From positions 1 to 64,000 of the forward strand of contig CAJXTB010000021.1 in NCBI GenBank assembly GCA_913061235.1: a stretch of DNA of 64,000 nucleotides, written 5' to 3'. The stretch is from an uncultured Pseudomonadota bacterium. Its GTDB lineage: Bacteria > Myxococcota_A > UBA796 > GCA-2862545. This document shows, piece by piece, positions 53,311 to 62,285 of this stretch (positions are counted from its first letter, which is position 1; each line of letters begins with the position of its first letter). Position numbers and translations under genes: made by a program. The notes beneath the pieces were generated by a model that ran no database searches, was not told the origin of the DNA, and worked only from the letters and a program-made list of their open reading frames with translations.

Positions 53311-54237
53311 CTACCCAACGCCGTTGTCGCGTAGGCGCTGAAGCAAGAAGTCACGCGAGCTGATGGGCGCTTCGCCACCGGGACCCAGTGGGGTCAACAC
53401 ATGGTCGGGGTGTGGGTGCAGGAAGAACGGCATGGAGAACCGTCCGCCGTCTGACTTGTCGGGATTGACCACTCGGTGTGTCGTAGCGGGAATGCGGCCG
53501 TTGGTAAGAACCTGCATCATGTCGCCGGTGTCACAAACCATGACGCCAGGTGCTGCGTCTACGGCCACCCATTCACCGTCACGGGTCAGCAACTGAAGCC
53601 CTGGACGCGTGGAGACCGGCAGAACGGTGAGCAGATTGATGTCCTCATGCTGTGCCGCGCGAACAGCGCCGGGAATGGACGCTGGATTGTCCGGGTAGTG
53701 GATGATTCGCAGCACGCTATTGCCGTCTTCGACCATGTCGCGAAAGTAGGACTCGGGCATGTCCAGGTGGTCGCCAATGGCCACGAGTAGCTCTTTGCCG
53801 AACGCTTCGAGCGCACCAAACAGGGGCTGGAAGGTGTTGCGGAAGGCCGGGAGCTCGGCAGGGTAGTGGTTCGGAGGTACGTCGCCGGAGACGGTCAGTT
53901 CATGGTCGTCAGCCAGCTCAGCGCCTACGTGCCAGAACTCTTTGAGGTCGCCAACGCTGCGGTCTTTGGCGCGCTCTACGCCGAACGATGTGTAGCCACG
54001 CTGACGGCTAATCTCGGGGTTCTCGTACTGCCGCTTGGTGTCCTCAGGCAGTGCGAAGGTCTCTGCTGCGACGGCGTATGCGCGCTCCAACAGGTCAGCC
54101 GGTACTCCGTGTCCAGTGACCTTCACAAAGCCCGTCGCCTCAAGGCCGCGGCCAAGGGTTGCTACGAACTGTGCCCGACGCTCACCGCCGGCACGGTAGT
54201 CGTTGAAGTCCACCAGTGGAATGAGCGCGTTGGACAT
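53311..54237 (-). CDS. 2-Oxoglutarate/Fe(II) dioxygenase of the isopenicillin N synthase family
   Basis: A 308-residue enzyme. The double-stranded beta-helix iron ligands are His197 and Asp199 (AQHEDINLLTVL) and His254 (TTHRVV). The 2-oxoglutarate-binding R-x-S is Arg266-x-Ser268 (GGRFSMPFF). The N-terminal DIOX_N region is EATGFVKVTGHGVP. A soluble iron oxygenase that could modify an amino acid, antibiotic or small molecule; substrate not visible. It follows the HTH-SspB-like gene with 14 bases between them, probably cotranscribed. Confidence 0.9.
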   Translation of the reverse strand: MSNALIPLVDFNDYRAGGERRAQFVATLGRGLEATGFVKVTGHGVPADLLERAYAVAAETFALPEDTKRQYENPEISRQRGYTSFGVERAKDRSVGDLKEFWHVGAELADDHELTVSGDVPPNHYPAELPAFRNTFQPLFGALEAFGKELLVAIGDHLDMPESYFRDMVEDGNSVLRIIHYPDNPASIPGAVRAAQHEDINLLTVLPVSTRPGLQLLTRDGEWVAVDAAPGVMVCDTGDMMQVLTNGRIPATTHRVVNPDKSDGGRFSMPFFLHPHPDHVLTPLGPGGEAPISSRDFLLQRLRDNGVG

Positions 54238-54251
54238 GGGAGGCTCCTAAA

Positions 54252-54926
54252 TTAAGTGACCAAGCGCAGCTTGGGGCGTCCACTGTTCGGATCTGGGGCT
54301 TCCTCTTCTTCCTCTTCGATGGTGTCAGGCACCACGGGGAAGAAGATGAACTGACGGAAAGCGGACCATGGGAACGAGCAGGTGTACAACGTGTCGAACG
54401 ACAGAGTCAGACTGACGCCAACGTCGTTGTATGACGGGTTGTTGTGCATGTGGAAGGCGGCGTCGAGCTTGATGGGAAGCTCGCGGTCTTTGTATTGGTC
54501 GAGTGTCGACTTCGGCACGCCGCTGTCTTCGAGGCCCTTGGTGGCAATGACGAACATGAAGTCAATGCCCAAGGCGAAGGCTGCGCGAAACAGCTGTTCG
54601 GGGTGGTTTCCGTACGGGTCGAGGGTGTCGAACTCATCGTCCGTCTCTGCGCCCTGCATGGACACGACCCGTGGCACCATAGACTTTACGGGCTTGGGCT
54701 CGGGGAACGACGTCAGCGCTAGGTCTTCTGGAGAGAGCTCCAGCAAGTTGCCCAGTGACAACAGCTCGTCCACCGTCATGGCTTCTGCCCCCGACAGCAC
54801 GCGGCGAGCCCGTGAGCGGTCAACACCCATGGCCTGAGCCGCAGCGGCGGTGTTGAGACGCTTGGTTTTAATCCACTCACGCAACATCTTTAGTAGCGGT
54901 GCGCTGGGTCGGTCAGTGTCTGCCAT
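54252..54926 (-). CDS. HTH (XRE-type) protein fused to SspB-like ClpXP adaptor domain
   Basis: A 224-residue protein; ATG 54926 is preceded by GGGGAG, while the upstream frame has no ribosome site. Residues about 9-70 form an XRE-like helix-turn-helix (AAQAMGVDRSRARRVLSGAE). Residues about 108-200 resemble the SspB substrate-binding fold: ELPIKLDAAF, DVGVSLTLSFDTLYTCSFPWSAF. An acidic linker (EEEEEE) and the C-terminus GRPKLRLVT follow, close to the SspB ClpX-binding tail R-P-x-L-R-V-V. SspB hands ssrA-tagged proteins to ClpXP. Fusion to a DNA-binding head suggests targeted proteolysis of a DNA-bound partner. This is an inference from short motifs. Confidence 0.75.
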   Translation of the reverse strand: MADTDRPSAPLLKMLREWIKTKRLNTAAAAQAMGVDRSRARRVLSGAEAMTVDELLSLGNLLELSPEDLALTSFPEPKPVKSMVPRVVSMQGAETDDEFDTLDPYGNHPEQLFRAAFALGIDFMFVIATKGLEDSGVPKSTLDQYKDRELPIKLDAAFHMHNNPSYNDVGVSLTLSFDTLYTCSFPWSAFRQFIFFPVVPDTIEEEEEEAPDPNSGRPKLRLVT

Positions 54927-55028
54927 CAAGTCTCCCCGACGTCCGCCTAACCCGCACCAGCCGTCCTGCATGGATGGCGTCACAGCGGGTAGGAGACGTC
55001 AGTTGCGTCGCTGTTGCAGCGTCGCTGC

Positions 55029-55907
55029 CTAGTTGATCTTGACGAGGCCGCCACTGATGTTGGCCATTGCGCTGCCCTTGACGTCAACCTTGGCGGCCTG
55101 GACGGTCGCACCTGAGGCGCCCTTGAGCGTAGCGGTAGTGCCGCCTTCCCAAGTGCCAGATGTGCCCGCTTTCGATGTGATGCTGGTACCGGCCTTGGTC
55201 TTGGCGGCCGAGCCAACGTCAATCGAGTAGTTTTTGCCAACCTTCAGGTTGTGGTCCTTGCCCGCTTCGGCCTCGATATTCTTACCAGCGATGTACTTGA
55301 TGTCGTCGCCGGCTTCGAGGTAGAGGTTTTTCTTGGTGCGGATGTGGATGTCTCCCTTACTATTCGTAAGGAAGATGGCGCCTTTGGCGCTGTCAAAGAC
55401 GAACGCAAGCTCGTGCTCTTTGTCCCAGATCTGAACGGTTTCGGCACCTGCGGTGTCGTCGAAGACGAACAGGTGACCGCTGCGGGATTTCCAGAATCGA
55501 CGGTCGTTGTCGTCAATTGTGGTGGAGCCATCTGTAAACATTTCCGTGGACCACTGGGCGCCCGTGTCCGTCTTTGCGGAGGTAGGCATGCCGGCTTCGG
55601 CTTCTTCTGGGGGCAGGTCGACGCCGTTCCAGTGCTGTCCAATGATGACGCCCTGGTTTTGGTCACCTTGCAGGAAGACAACGAGGACTTCGTCACCAAT
55701 CTCGGGCAGGGCGTACAGTCCGCGGCCTTCACCGGCGTTCGGGCTCGATGCGCGCAGCCACCAAGTGTCCGGTTCACCCGGCATGGAAGGGAACTTACAG
55801 CGGATGCGGCCGTAGCGTTCGGGGTCGATGTTATCGGTCACAATGCCGATGACGGGGTGCGCAACAGTTCCCGAATTGGCGCGGCCTTTGCCGTCGGTCA
55901 AACCCAT
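55029..55907 (-). CDS. Phage baseplate assembly protein V/VgrG-type spike protein (stand-alone gp5-like)
   Basis: A 292-residue protein; ATG 55907 is chosen because GGAGG precedes it 8 bases away. Residues about 17-95 form the gp5/gpV OB-fold: GIVTDNIDPERYGRIRCKFP, WWLRASSPNAGEGRG, ALPEIGDEVLVVF and GQHWNG are family hallmarks. Residues about 150-292 form a repetitive beta-helix needle, ending with VKGSAMANISGGLVKIN. Unlike VgrG there is no gp27-like domain in front, as in phage or eCIS/R-type components. It forms the puncturing spike; PAAR (23441) would cap it. No tube or sheath gene is adjacent. Confidence 0.88.
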   Translation of the reverse strand: MGLTDGKGRANSGTVAHPVIGIVTDNIDPERYGRIRCKFPSMPGEPDTWWLRASSPNAGEGRGLYALPEIGDEVLVVFLQGDQNQGVIIGQHWNGVDLPPEEAEAGMPTSAKTDTGAQWSTEMFTDGSTTIDDNDRRFWKSRSGHLFVFDDTAGAETVQIWDKEHELAFVFDSAKGAIFLTNSKGDIHIRTKKNLYLEAGDDIKYIAGKNIEAEAGKDHNLKVGKNYSIDVGSAAKTKAGTSITSKAGTSGTWEGGTTATLKGASGATVQAAKVDVKGSAMANISGGLVKIN

Positions 55908-56045
55908 ATCAAAATCCTCCATACATCAAATCAGGGCGCGCCATAAGGCACACAACCCCTCCAACGATATGCGAGGGGCACACGCGACGTCAACCAAATC
56001 GGCACGGACGTCGCCATTGATTCATAACCGTAATTCGGAGCGAGC

Positions 56046-56426
56046 GTGGCGAGCATTCAGTCAGGTCCTGCACGGGTAGCCGACTCTGGCGTGGTGACCG
56101 CGTTCATGGGCTTTCCATTGCGCATTCACACGCCGATTGAAGGGTACCGATTTGGCGTGGAGTTGCGCTTTCGCACGGACGCATCGCTCGATGACGTCCA
56201 TGTGGGCAGTGAGTTTGTGGACGGCATGCTGATCCTCGACCTCGTCAATTTCGACTCCGATACGGGGCGTGGGTCGTCTCGACCTGTGCTGATCGGCCAG
56301 ACGGACACGGACGCTGTCTTCTTCCACTTCAAGGTGTTTCGCTACGGCGCTACGGTCGACCACACGGTGCACTACACCTTCTTTGTGGCCAACAAAGAAG
56401 AGATTGGGTTCCAGCCAACTGCGTGA
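56046..56426 (+). CDS. Hypothetical protein beside the spike gene
   Basis: A 126-residue protein from GTG 56046 with GGAG 5 bases upstream, diverging from the spike gene (138 bases between starts). Beta-rich: RFGVELRFRTDASLDDVHVG then MLILDLVNFDSDTGRGSSRP and VDHTVHYTFFVANKEEI. No signal peptide, membrane helix or known domain. Proximity to the spike gene invites a link, but divergent orientation makes that weak. Confidence 0.65.
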   Translation: MASIQSGPARVADSGVVTAFMGFPLRIHTPIEGYRFGVELRFRTDASLDDVHVGSEFVDGMLILDLVNFDSDTGRGSSRPVLIGQTDTDAVFFHFKVFRYGATVDHTVHYTFFVANKEEIGFQPTA

Positions 56427-56490
56427 TCGTCCCGGGGGCAGCGGCAAGCAGATGTGATACCGCCGAGACCCACCGCAACCGGAGACAGCG

Positions 56491-57447
56491 ATGCACGACG
56501 ACGCCCGCGACGAGCTTCAAGACCTGCTCGATACGCCCCCCGTCCCCACCCGCCGACCGACCGTCGCTGGTATGGAAGATGAGCTGTACCGCGTCCATCC
56601 GCTTCTAGACCACGGCTTCTTGCGCGTCGTCGACTACATGGGAGACGACGCCGCGATTGTTCAGGCTGCTCGCGTTTCTTATGGAAAGGGCACGAAGAAC
56701 GTCCGCAATGACCGCGGTCTCATCCGCTACCTCATGCGGCACCGGCACTCCACGCCCTTCGAGATGTGCGAGATCAAGCTTCACGTGAAGCTGCCCATCT
56801 TCATTGCGCGTCAGTGGATTCGGCATCGCACTGCGAACGTCAATGAGTACAGCGCTCGCTACAGTATCTTGGACAAAGAGTTCTACATTCCTGCTGTTGA
56901 GGACATTGCCCAGCAGTCCGACAGCAACCGCCAGGGACGTGACGAAGCACTGTCCAACGACCAGGCGCTCGCCGTGCAAGAGCTGCTGCGCCGAGATGCG
57001 AACACGTCGTACGACACGTACTCGCACCTCATCAATGACACTGGTGACGGCTCCCCAGAGCGTGACGGCGAACCGCAGCTTGCACGTGAGCTCGCGCGCA
57101 TGAACCTGACGCTGAACTACTACACCCAGTGGTATTGGAAGACGGACCTGCACAACCTGTTTCACTTCCTGTCGCTGCGTCAGCACCCGCACGCTCAGAA
57201 AGAGATTCGGGTCTACGCAGATGTCATGGCAAAGCTGGTCGAGCAGTGGTGCCCCATCGCCTACGAAGCCTTTGTCGACTACCGAACTGGCGGGACCTTC
57301 TTCAGCCGTGAAGAGGTGGAGATCATCCAAGCGATGGCCCGCGGCGAAGACCCCGATGTGCTGTTGCCGAAGAGCGACATGTCCTTTCGTGAGCGCAAAG
57401 CGTTCCGCCACCAACTCAAGCTCGGGCCGCCCAAGAAGAACAGCTAG
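56491..57447 (+). CDS. thyX: FAD-dependent thymidylate synthase
   Basis: A 318-residue ThyX that methylates dUMP to dTMP with FAD and methylene-tetrahydrofolate. The signature RHRTANVNEYSARY (111-124) is present, with the substrate-binding RHSTPFEMCEI just before it (T88-P-F). The N-terminal extension of about 40 residues is longer than in many ThyX proteins. ATG 56491 has GGAG 9 bases upstream. It replaces ThyA; no thyA is in the window. No operon partner is obvious. Confidence 0.95.
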   Translation: MHDDARDELQDLLDTPPVPTRRPTVAGMEDELYRVHPLLDHGFLRVVDYMGDDAAIVQAARVSYGKGTKNVRNDRGLIRYLMRHRHSTPFEMCEIKLHVKLPIFIARQWIRHRTANVNEYSARYSILDKEFYIPAVEDIAQQSDSNRQGRDEALSNDQALAVQELLRRDANTSYDTYSHLINDTGDGSPERDGEPQLARELARMNLTLNYYTQWYWKTDLHNLFHFLSLRQHPHAQKEIRVYADVMAKLVEQWCPIAYEAFVDYRTGGTFFSREEVEIIQAMARGEDPDVLLPKSDMSFRERKAFRHQLKLGPPKKNS

Positions 57448-57503
57448 CGGCTTACGGATAGGAAACGTCGGCAATGCCGGGCGAATTGCACTAGATTCCG
57501 CTC

Positions 57504-60230
57504 ATGCGTTTTCTACCCCTCCTTTCTGTTGTGTTGCTCGGCTGTCCGCAGTCGCCCGAAACCCCGGACTCTCTTGGTGTCACGGCACTTTTTGAAGGAG
57601 AGCGTCTGTTGCCGGTGGACGCCGGTCTGCGCTTCACCCTCGATGGAGTAGACGCGGCCGATGTTGAGGTGTCGCTCGACCCCGAGGTCGCTCTCTCTAC
57701 CTCTTGGGACGCGGTCGATGGCGTGTTTACCGCGTGGCCTGAGGGGGGCCTCCAGGCGATTGCCGCGTATGATGTGACCGTCACCACTCCAGAAGGGTCT
57801 GTGGTGTTCCCAATGCACACGGCGGGCGAGCTGTTGCCACCGAATGGCAGCGACGCTCTGTGTGACGAAGGCGAGTGCGCGCGTGTGTCCATCGAGTCCC
57901 GAGACACAGCCACACGTAGCTACCGCATTCAGACCGACCATCCGCTGCGCGACAACAACCCGGCCAGCGGTGAGGTGAGCTTCCTAGAGCAGCCCGGCCA
58001 GCCGATTCTTCGGTCCGGACATGACCTCTTCGACGCCTTGTTCGCGATGTCCGTACACGAGACTCGCCAGCTGTCTGTGGACTTCATTCAAGACGGCGCC
58101 TTTGCCGGTGGCGCTCCCATCGCCTGCGACTGCTTTCAGACCGGTGAGCTGTGGCGATACGTGTGGACGCGGGACACCGCCTACGCAGTGGACCTGGGGC
58201 TTGCATGGCTAGACCCAGCACGGTCACGCAACTCCCTCGACTTCAAGCTGTCGACAGAGCGCGACGGTGGACCGCTGCAGATTGTTCAGGACACCGGTAC
58301 CGGTGGAAGCTGGCCGGTCAGCACGGACCGGGTGGTGTGGGCGATTGGTGCGGCGCGAACCTTGGACTTTCTGGAAGAACCCGCACGGGGCGTGTTCGCT
58401 GAGCGTGCTCGAGAGGCCATGGCTACAACGGCAGAGCGTGACCGCGAGGCCGTCTACAATGCGGAACGTGGTGTGTACACCGGCGAGCAGAGCTTCCTCG
58501 ATTGGCGGGAGCAGAGCTATCCAAGCTGGGTAGAAGGCGACGTTGTCCACGTGGGTATGAGCGAGGCACTTTCCACGAATGCGGGCCATCTCGCTATGCT
58601 TCAGCTGCTCACCGAGCTGTCTGAAGAGGCGGGAATGACTGAGGACGCGGCTCGCTATGGTGGCTGGGCCGACGAGCTGGAGCAAGGCATCCAAGACGTG
58701 TTCTGGCAGGACGGTGCCTACACAACGCTCACGACGAACACCCTAGACCGCGCCCCTGTTCATCGCTGGGACTTGCTCGGTACGGCACTTGCGAGCGCTA
58801 CTCTAGACGACGCTACTCGGGCACGCGACGCGTTGGCCGTCTACCCCCATGCGGACCACGGACCGCCGGTTCAGTGGCCTCAGCTGCCCAACATCCCAGT
58901 CTACCACAACCGCGCGATCTGGCCGTTTGTGTCCGCCTATGGTCTGAGAGAAGCGCGTCGTCATGACCTCGCAGAACACGTCACACACGATGTCTTGGGT
59001 ATGGTTCGTAGCAGTGCACTGAACGTGTCGAACATGGAGAACCTTGAGTTCGTGTCGGGAGACAACTGGTGGGACGACGGTGACCTGTCGGGCCCCGTCG
59101 TCAACAGCCGCCGACAGCTGTGGTCAGTGGCCGGCTACTTGTCGATGGTTGTGGATACGATGCTGGGCATGGAGTCGTCGCGCCAAGGGGTGTCGTTCTC
59201 GCCGTACATCCCCGGTACTCTGCGCGACGAACTGCTCGGCAACGTCGACCGGCTCGTCCTTCACGCATTTCCGTACCAGGGGCAGACCTTGGACATCGAG
59301 GTGCGGCTGCCCATGGCCGGTCAGGACCACTCGGCGGCGTCCCAGGTTCAGAGCGTGGTCCTGAATGGCGAGGTCTTGTCTGATGGACTGGTTCGACCTT
59401 CGCTATTGCAAGACGGAGACAACCGGCTGGTCATCACCCTCGTCGCCAGCGACGCAGCCACCACAGCCCCGGTCTTGGTGGACTCGAACACACCCGGAAA
59501 TGGACTATTTTCGCCCACTGAACCCGCGCTTGACGATGTCGCCGCACAAGGTGGAGGCCGACGCCTGACCTGGTCGGGAGACGACGGTGCGGTGTTTGCG
59601 GTGTACCGGGATGGTGAGCGCTTAGTGGATGCGCTGGATGCCGAAGAGTACGTGGATACCCAGGATATCGGGGGTGCCTCGCCTTGCTACGTCGTTGAAG
59701 CGATGTGGCCGGAGACGGGCAATCGGAGCCATCACAGCCAAGCGCGGTGTTTTTGGGGCCCCGAGAGTGAGGGCCGGGTTCAGGTCATCACGGGCAACAA
59801 CTTCGGTAGCAATGCCGGGGTGTTCACCCAGCGTGACGGTCGGTCGTACTACAGCAACTGGGGGGCTCCCACGGACGAGCTGACCATCTCTCTGACTGCC
59901 AACCGGACCGGGCCACACCTGCTGTCCTTCGGCTACGCAAATGGAGCGCTTGGCTTTGACAGCGGTGTCACAGCGGCGGTTAAGCGGGTCTCGGTCTCCG
60001 GCGTTGACGGAGAGGAGTGGGTGGTCATGCCGCACACAGCGAGCTGGGACAACTGGAAAGAGTCGTCCTTCGTGTCCTTCGATCTTGTGGCTGGAGAGGA
60101 CTACATTGTCACCGTGTCGGACGGCGCGAACATGAGCTATCTCGAGCACTTTGCGCGGTACTCGGGCACCGGTGGGGCGACGCCGTTCAACAACGTCGAC
60201 ATCTCCCAGATGATTGTGTTGTCGCGCTAG
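57504..60230 (+). CDS. Large six-hairpin glycosidase-like lipoprotein
   Basis: A 908-residue lipoprotein from ATG 57504: signal peptide ends L-L-G-C (Cys14). Residues about 150-560 contain an (alpha/alpha)6-barrel-like region with TRDTAYAVDLGLAWLDPARS, DTGTGGSWPVSTDRVVW and NWWDDGDLSGPVVNSRRQLW, resembling MGH1/GH15/GH63-type six-hairpin glycosidases. A beta-rich C-terminal section (about 670-908) may be a carbohydrate-binding or Ig-like region. An alpha-glucan or other sugar target is plausible given transporter and MalQ, but the substrate is not readable from sequence alone. Its stop shares CTAG with the kinase. Confidence 0.78.
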   Translation: MRFLPLLSVVLLGCPQSPETPDSLGVTALFEGERLLPVDAGLRFTLDGVDAADVEVSLDPEVALSTSWDAVDGVFTAWPEGGLQAIAAYDVTVTTPEGSVVFPMHTAGELLPPNGSDALCDEGECARVSIESRDTATRSYRIQTDHPLRDNNPASGEVSFLEQPGQPILRSGHDLFDALFAMSVHETRQLSVDFIQDGAFAGGAPIACDCFQTGELWRYVWTRDTAYAVDLGLAWLDPARSRNSLDFKLSTERDGGPLQIVQDTGTGGSWPVSTDRVVWAIGAARTLDFLEEPARGVFAERAREAMATTAERDREAVYNAERGVYTGEQSFLDWREQSYPSWVEGDVVHVGMSEALSTNAGHLAMLQLLTELSEEAGMTEDAARYGGWADELEQGIQDVFWQDGAYTTLTTNTLDRAPVHRWDLLGTALASATLDDATRARDALAVYPHADHGPPVQWPQLPNIPVYHNRAIWPFVSAYGLREARRHDLAEHVTHDVLGMVRSSALNVSNMENLEFVSGDNWWDDGDLSGPVVNSRRQLWSVAGYLSMVVDTMLGMESSRQGVSFSPYIPGTLRDELLGNVDRLVLHAFPYQGQTLDIEVRLPMAGQDHSAASQVQSVVLNGEVLSDGLVRPSLLQDGDNRLVITLVASDAATTAPVLVDSNTPGNGLFSPTEPALDDVAAQGGGRRLTWSGDDGAVFAVYRDGERLVDALDAEEYVDTQDIGGASPCYVVEAMWPETGNRSHHSQARCFWGPESEGRVQVITGNNFGSNAGVFTQRDGRSYYSNWGAPTDELTISLTANRTGPHLLSFGYANGALGFDSGVTAAVKRVSVSGVDGEEWVVMPHTASWDNWKESSFVSFDLVAGEDYIVTVSDGANMSYLEHFARYSGTGGATPFNNVDISQMIVLSR

Positions 60231-61948
60231 AGCGGACGCGCTCGGACCGTCACGGCCTCACCATCGACAACGGTGACGGTCTGGCTGTGGGAGATACCGT
60301 TGGCTTCGTTCTCAACGCGAATCTCGTGTGGGCCAGCCGATAGGGTGTGACCGCTGAGCGGTGCTGTGCGGTCGAGCTTGGTGCCGTCTACGTACACATT
60401 CGCCCAGCCACCACCGACGAGGGCCACTGTGAGGGTTCCGATGCCGTCTGATGCGGGCTCCGGCTCTGGACTTGGTGGTGTTGGTGTCGGGACTTCCGTC
60501 CGTGGAACGGTGCCCTGTGGGCGTGGAGTGGGGCTAGGCACCGCTTGTTCAACCTGCGGGTCGTCGTCCACTTCGTCGAGTGCTTTCCACAAGTGGGTGG
60601 TGGTTCCAGGCTCTAGGACCACGCGTTCTTCGACCGGTTCGCGGTCTGCTGCCACCAAGCGCACCGTGTAGATTCCTGGCGCCAAGTGTTCGATGGTAGC
60701 GGTCTCAACCGGTCCATTCGTTACGGGAAGGCCGTCCACGTACACTTGAGCCGGAGGGTCGACCATGACGTCGAGCACTGTTCCCAACGGTGTCACTACA
60801 ACGGGCTCTACCGTCTGCCCACCAAAGTACGCCGCACCTACGGCGACACCGGCGACACCCAGCACGACAGCGACGACCATCAAGCCGATCAGCCAGTAGG
60901 TGCTCTTGTCGCTAGGACGTGCCGATGGGCTGTCCCAGCCTCCTTCAGGCTCTGGCATGTCTTGGTGCAGCTGAGAGGCGACTGCGTTGTTTTGTTCGAG
61001 CGTTGCCCGTTCCTGGGCAATGTCGTCGGCAAACAGCTCGGTCATGAAGCTGGCGACGTCTTCTGCGAGCTGATCGGTGCTGGACGGGAACAGGAACTCA
61101 GACAGCTCTTCGTACAGCTCTCGGGCTGTTTGGTACCGCTCGTCACGGTCTTGCGACAGCGCCTTCATGACGATGTCATCCAGACTCTTTGGAACGCGCC
61201 CGTTGACCGTAGAGGGGGCAGGAACGTCTGCGGCCTTGACCTTCTCTAGGGTGAGGACATCGTTGCCGGTCTTGAACAAGCGGCGACCGGTGAGCATCTC
61301 CCACATGACAATGCCGAGGCTGAATATGTCAGACCGTTGGTCAATCTCCAGGCCAGAGGCTTGCTCGGGGCTCATGTACTCGTACTTGCCCTTGAGCACG
61401 CCAGCGTCTGTGTCCGACAGGTTGCTCTCGGCCTTGGCAATGCCAAAGTCGGCGACCTTCACCTCGCCTGAGTAAGCGACCATGAGGTTGGACGGAGACA
61501 TGTCTCTATGGACGATACCGTAAGGACGACCCTGTAAGTCGGCCATGGTGTGTGCATGGGTCAGGCCCTTGCACGCCTCGGAAGCGATGTACACCGCGAA
61601 CTCGATGGGCAGGTAGCGTCGGCCTTGGGAGAGCTTGCGTAGGATGCGACGGGTGTCTTTGCCGTCGAGGTATTCCATCGCGATAAAGTAGTTGGCATCT
61701 AGCTTACCGAAGTCGTAAATCCGGATGATGTTCCGGTGCTGCAGCGCCACCGTGACCTTGGCTTCGTCGATGAACATCTCGACGAACTCGGGGTCTTCGC
61801 CGAGGTGCGCCAAAATACGCTTGATGACGAGCAAGTTTTCGAAGCCACCATGACCGAAGGTCTTGGCCTTGAAGATCTCGGCCATGCCACCCGTCGCGAT
61901 TTTATCGACGAGGAAGTACTTACCGAAGCGTTCGGGCTCGAAGTTCAT
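60227..61948 (-). CDS. Membrane Ser/Thr protein kinase with two PEGA domains
   Basis: A 573-residue Hanks-type kinase from ATG 61948. Motifs: KIATGGMAEIF (16-26), Lys43, Glu62, HRDMSPSN (147-154), DFG (167-169), MSPEQ (192-196), so it should be active. A single TM helix is at about 351-375 (YWLIGLMVVAVVLGVAGVAV). Two PEGA domains follow in the presumed periplasm (about 388-452, and about 503-573), separated by a Pro-rich linker. The first shows VMVDPPAQVYVDGLPVTNGP. Such kinases sense envelope status in Myxococcota. It may be transcribed with the dapB operon, the nearest gene ending 25 bases upstream. Confidence 0.93.
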   Translation of the reverse strand: MNFEPERFGKYFLVDKIATGGMAEIFKAKTFGHGGFENLLVIKRILAHLGEDPEFVEMFIDEAKVTVALQHRNIIRIYDFGKLDANYFIAMEYLDGKDTRRILRKLSQGRRYLPIEFAVYIASEACKGLTHAHTMADLQGRPYGIVHRDMSPSNLMVAYSGEVKVADFGIAKAESNLSDTDAGVLKGKYEYMSPEQASGLEIDQRSDIFSLGIVMWEMLTGRRLFKTGNDVLTLEKVKAADVPAPSTVNGRVPKSLDDIVMKALSQDRDERYQTARELYEELSEFLFPSSTDQLAEDVASFMTELFADDIAQERATLEQNNAVASQLHQDMPEPEGGWDSPSARPSDKSTYWLIGLMVVAVVLGVAGVAVGAAYFGGQTVEPVVVTPLGTVLDVMVDPPAQVYVDGLPVTNGPVETATIEHLAPGIYTVRLVAADREPVEERVVLEPGTTTHLWKALDEVDDDPQVEQAVPSPTPRPQGTVPRTEVPTPTPPSPEPEPASDGIGTLTVALVGGGWANVYVDGTKLDRTAPLSGHTLSAGPHEIRVENEANGISHSQTVTVVDGEAVTVRARPL

Positions 61949-61973
61949 TGCTGCCGGGGGTCAGTTGCCTGCA

Positions 61974-62285
61974 TTACAGGTCGGATTCGGGAGCCCCGGT
62001 ATCCACGGGAGCGACCCTTGCCCAATAGTCAGACAGGTCGTCGCAGGTCCATTCGTCCCGTAAGGTGGAACGATCCCCTGCATCCCGGCACACCGCACGG
62101 TCGTCGCGACTGGCAGATCCCGACTGTGAAGCCACACATGCGCGGACTTCTTCCGACGTCACAGTGAATCCACAGTCCTCTGCGTACGCCTGCATTCGGG
62201 GGCAAATCTGCTGACAACTGTTTCGACAGCCGGTCAAAACGGCAAGTGTCGCAGCGATACCTAGTAGTGGAAGAAGCGTTCTCAT
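61974..62285 (-). CDS. Small cysteine-rich lipoprotein
   Basis: A 103-residue lipoprotein from ATG 62285, which overlaps the dapB stop (ATGA). Signal peptide MRTLLPLLGIAATLAVLTGC ends in the lipobox L-T-G-C. The mature part has about seven further Cys (CQQICPRM, YAEDCGFTV, VRACVA, AVCRDA, WTCDDL), suggesting three disulphides. No known family; Cys-rich small secreted proteins are often structural or protease inhibitors, but this is not shown here. Confidence 0.8.
   Translation of the reverse strand: MRTLLPLLGIAATLAVLTGCRNSCQQICPRMQAYAEDCGFTVTSEEVRACVASQSGSASRDDRAVCRDAGDRSTLRDEWTCDDLSDYWARVAPVDTGAPESDL

Noticed and set aside
55251-55946. A 231-codon + strand frame across the spike gene
   Set aside because: Shadow of the gpV/VgrG-type gene, which has clear family motifs on the other strand.
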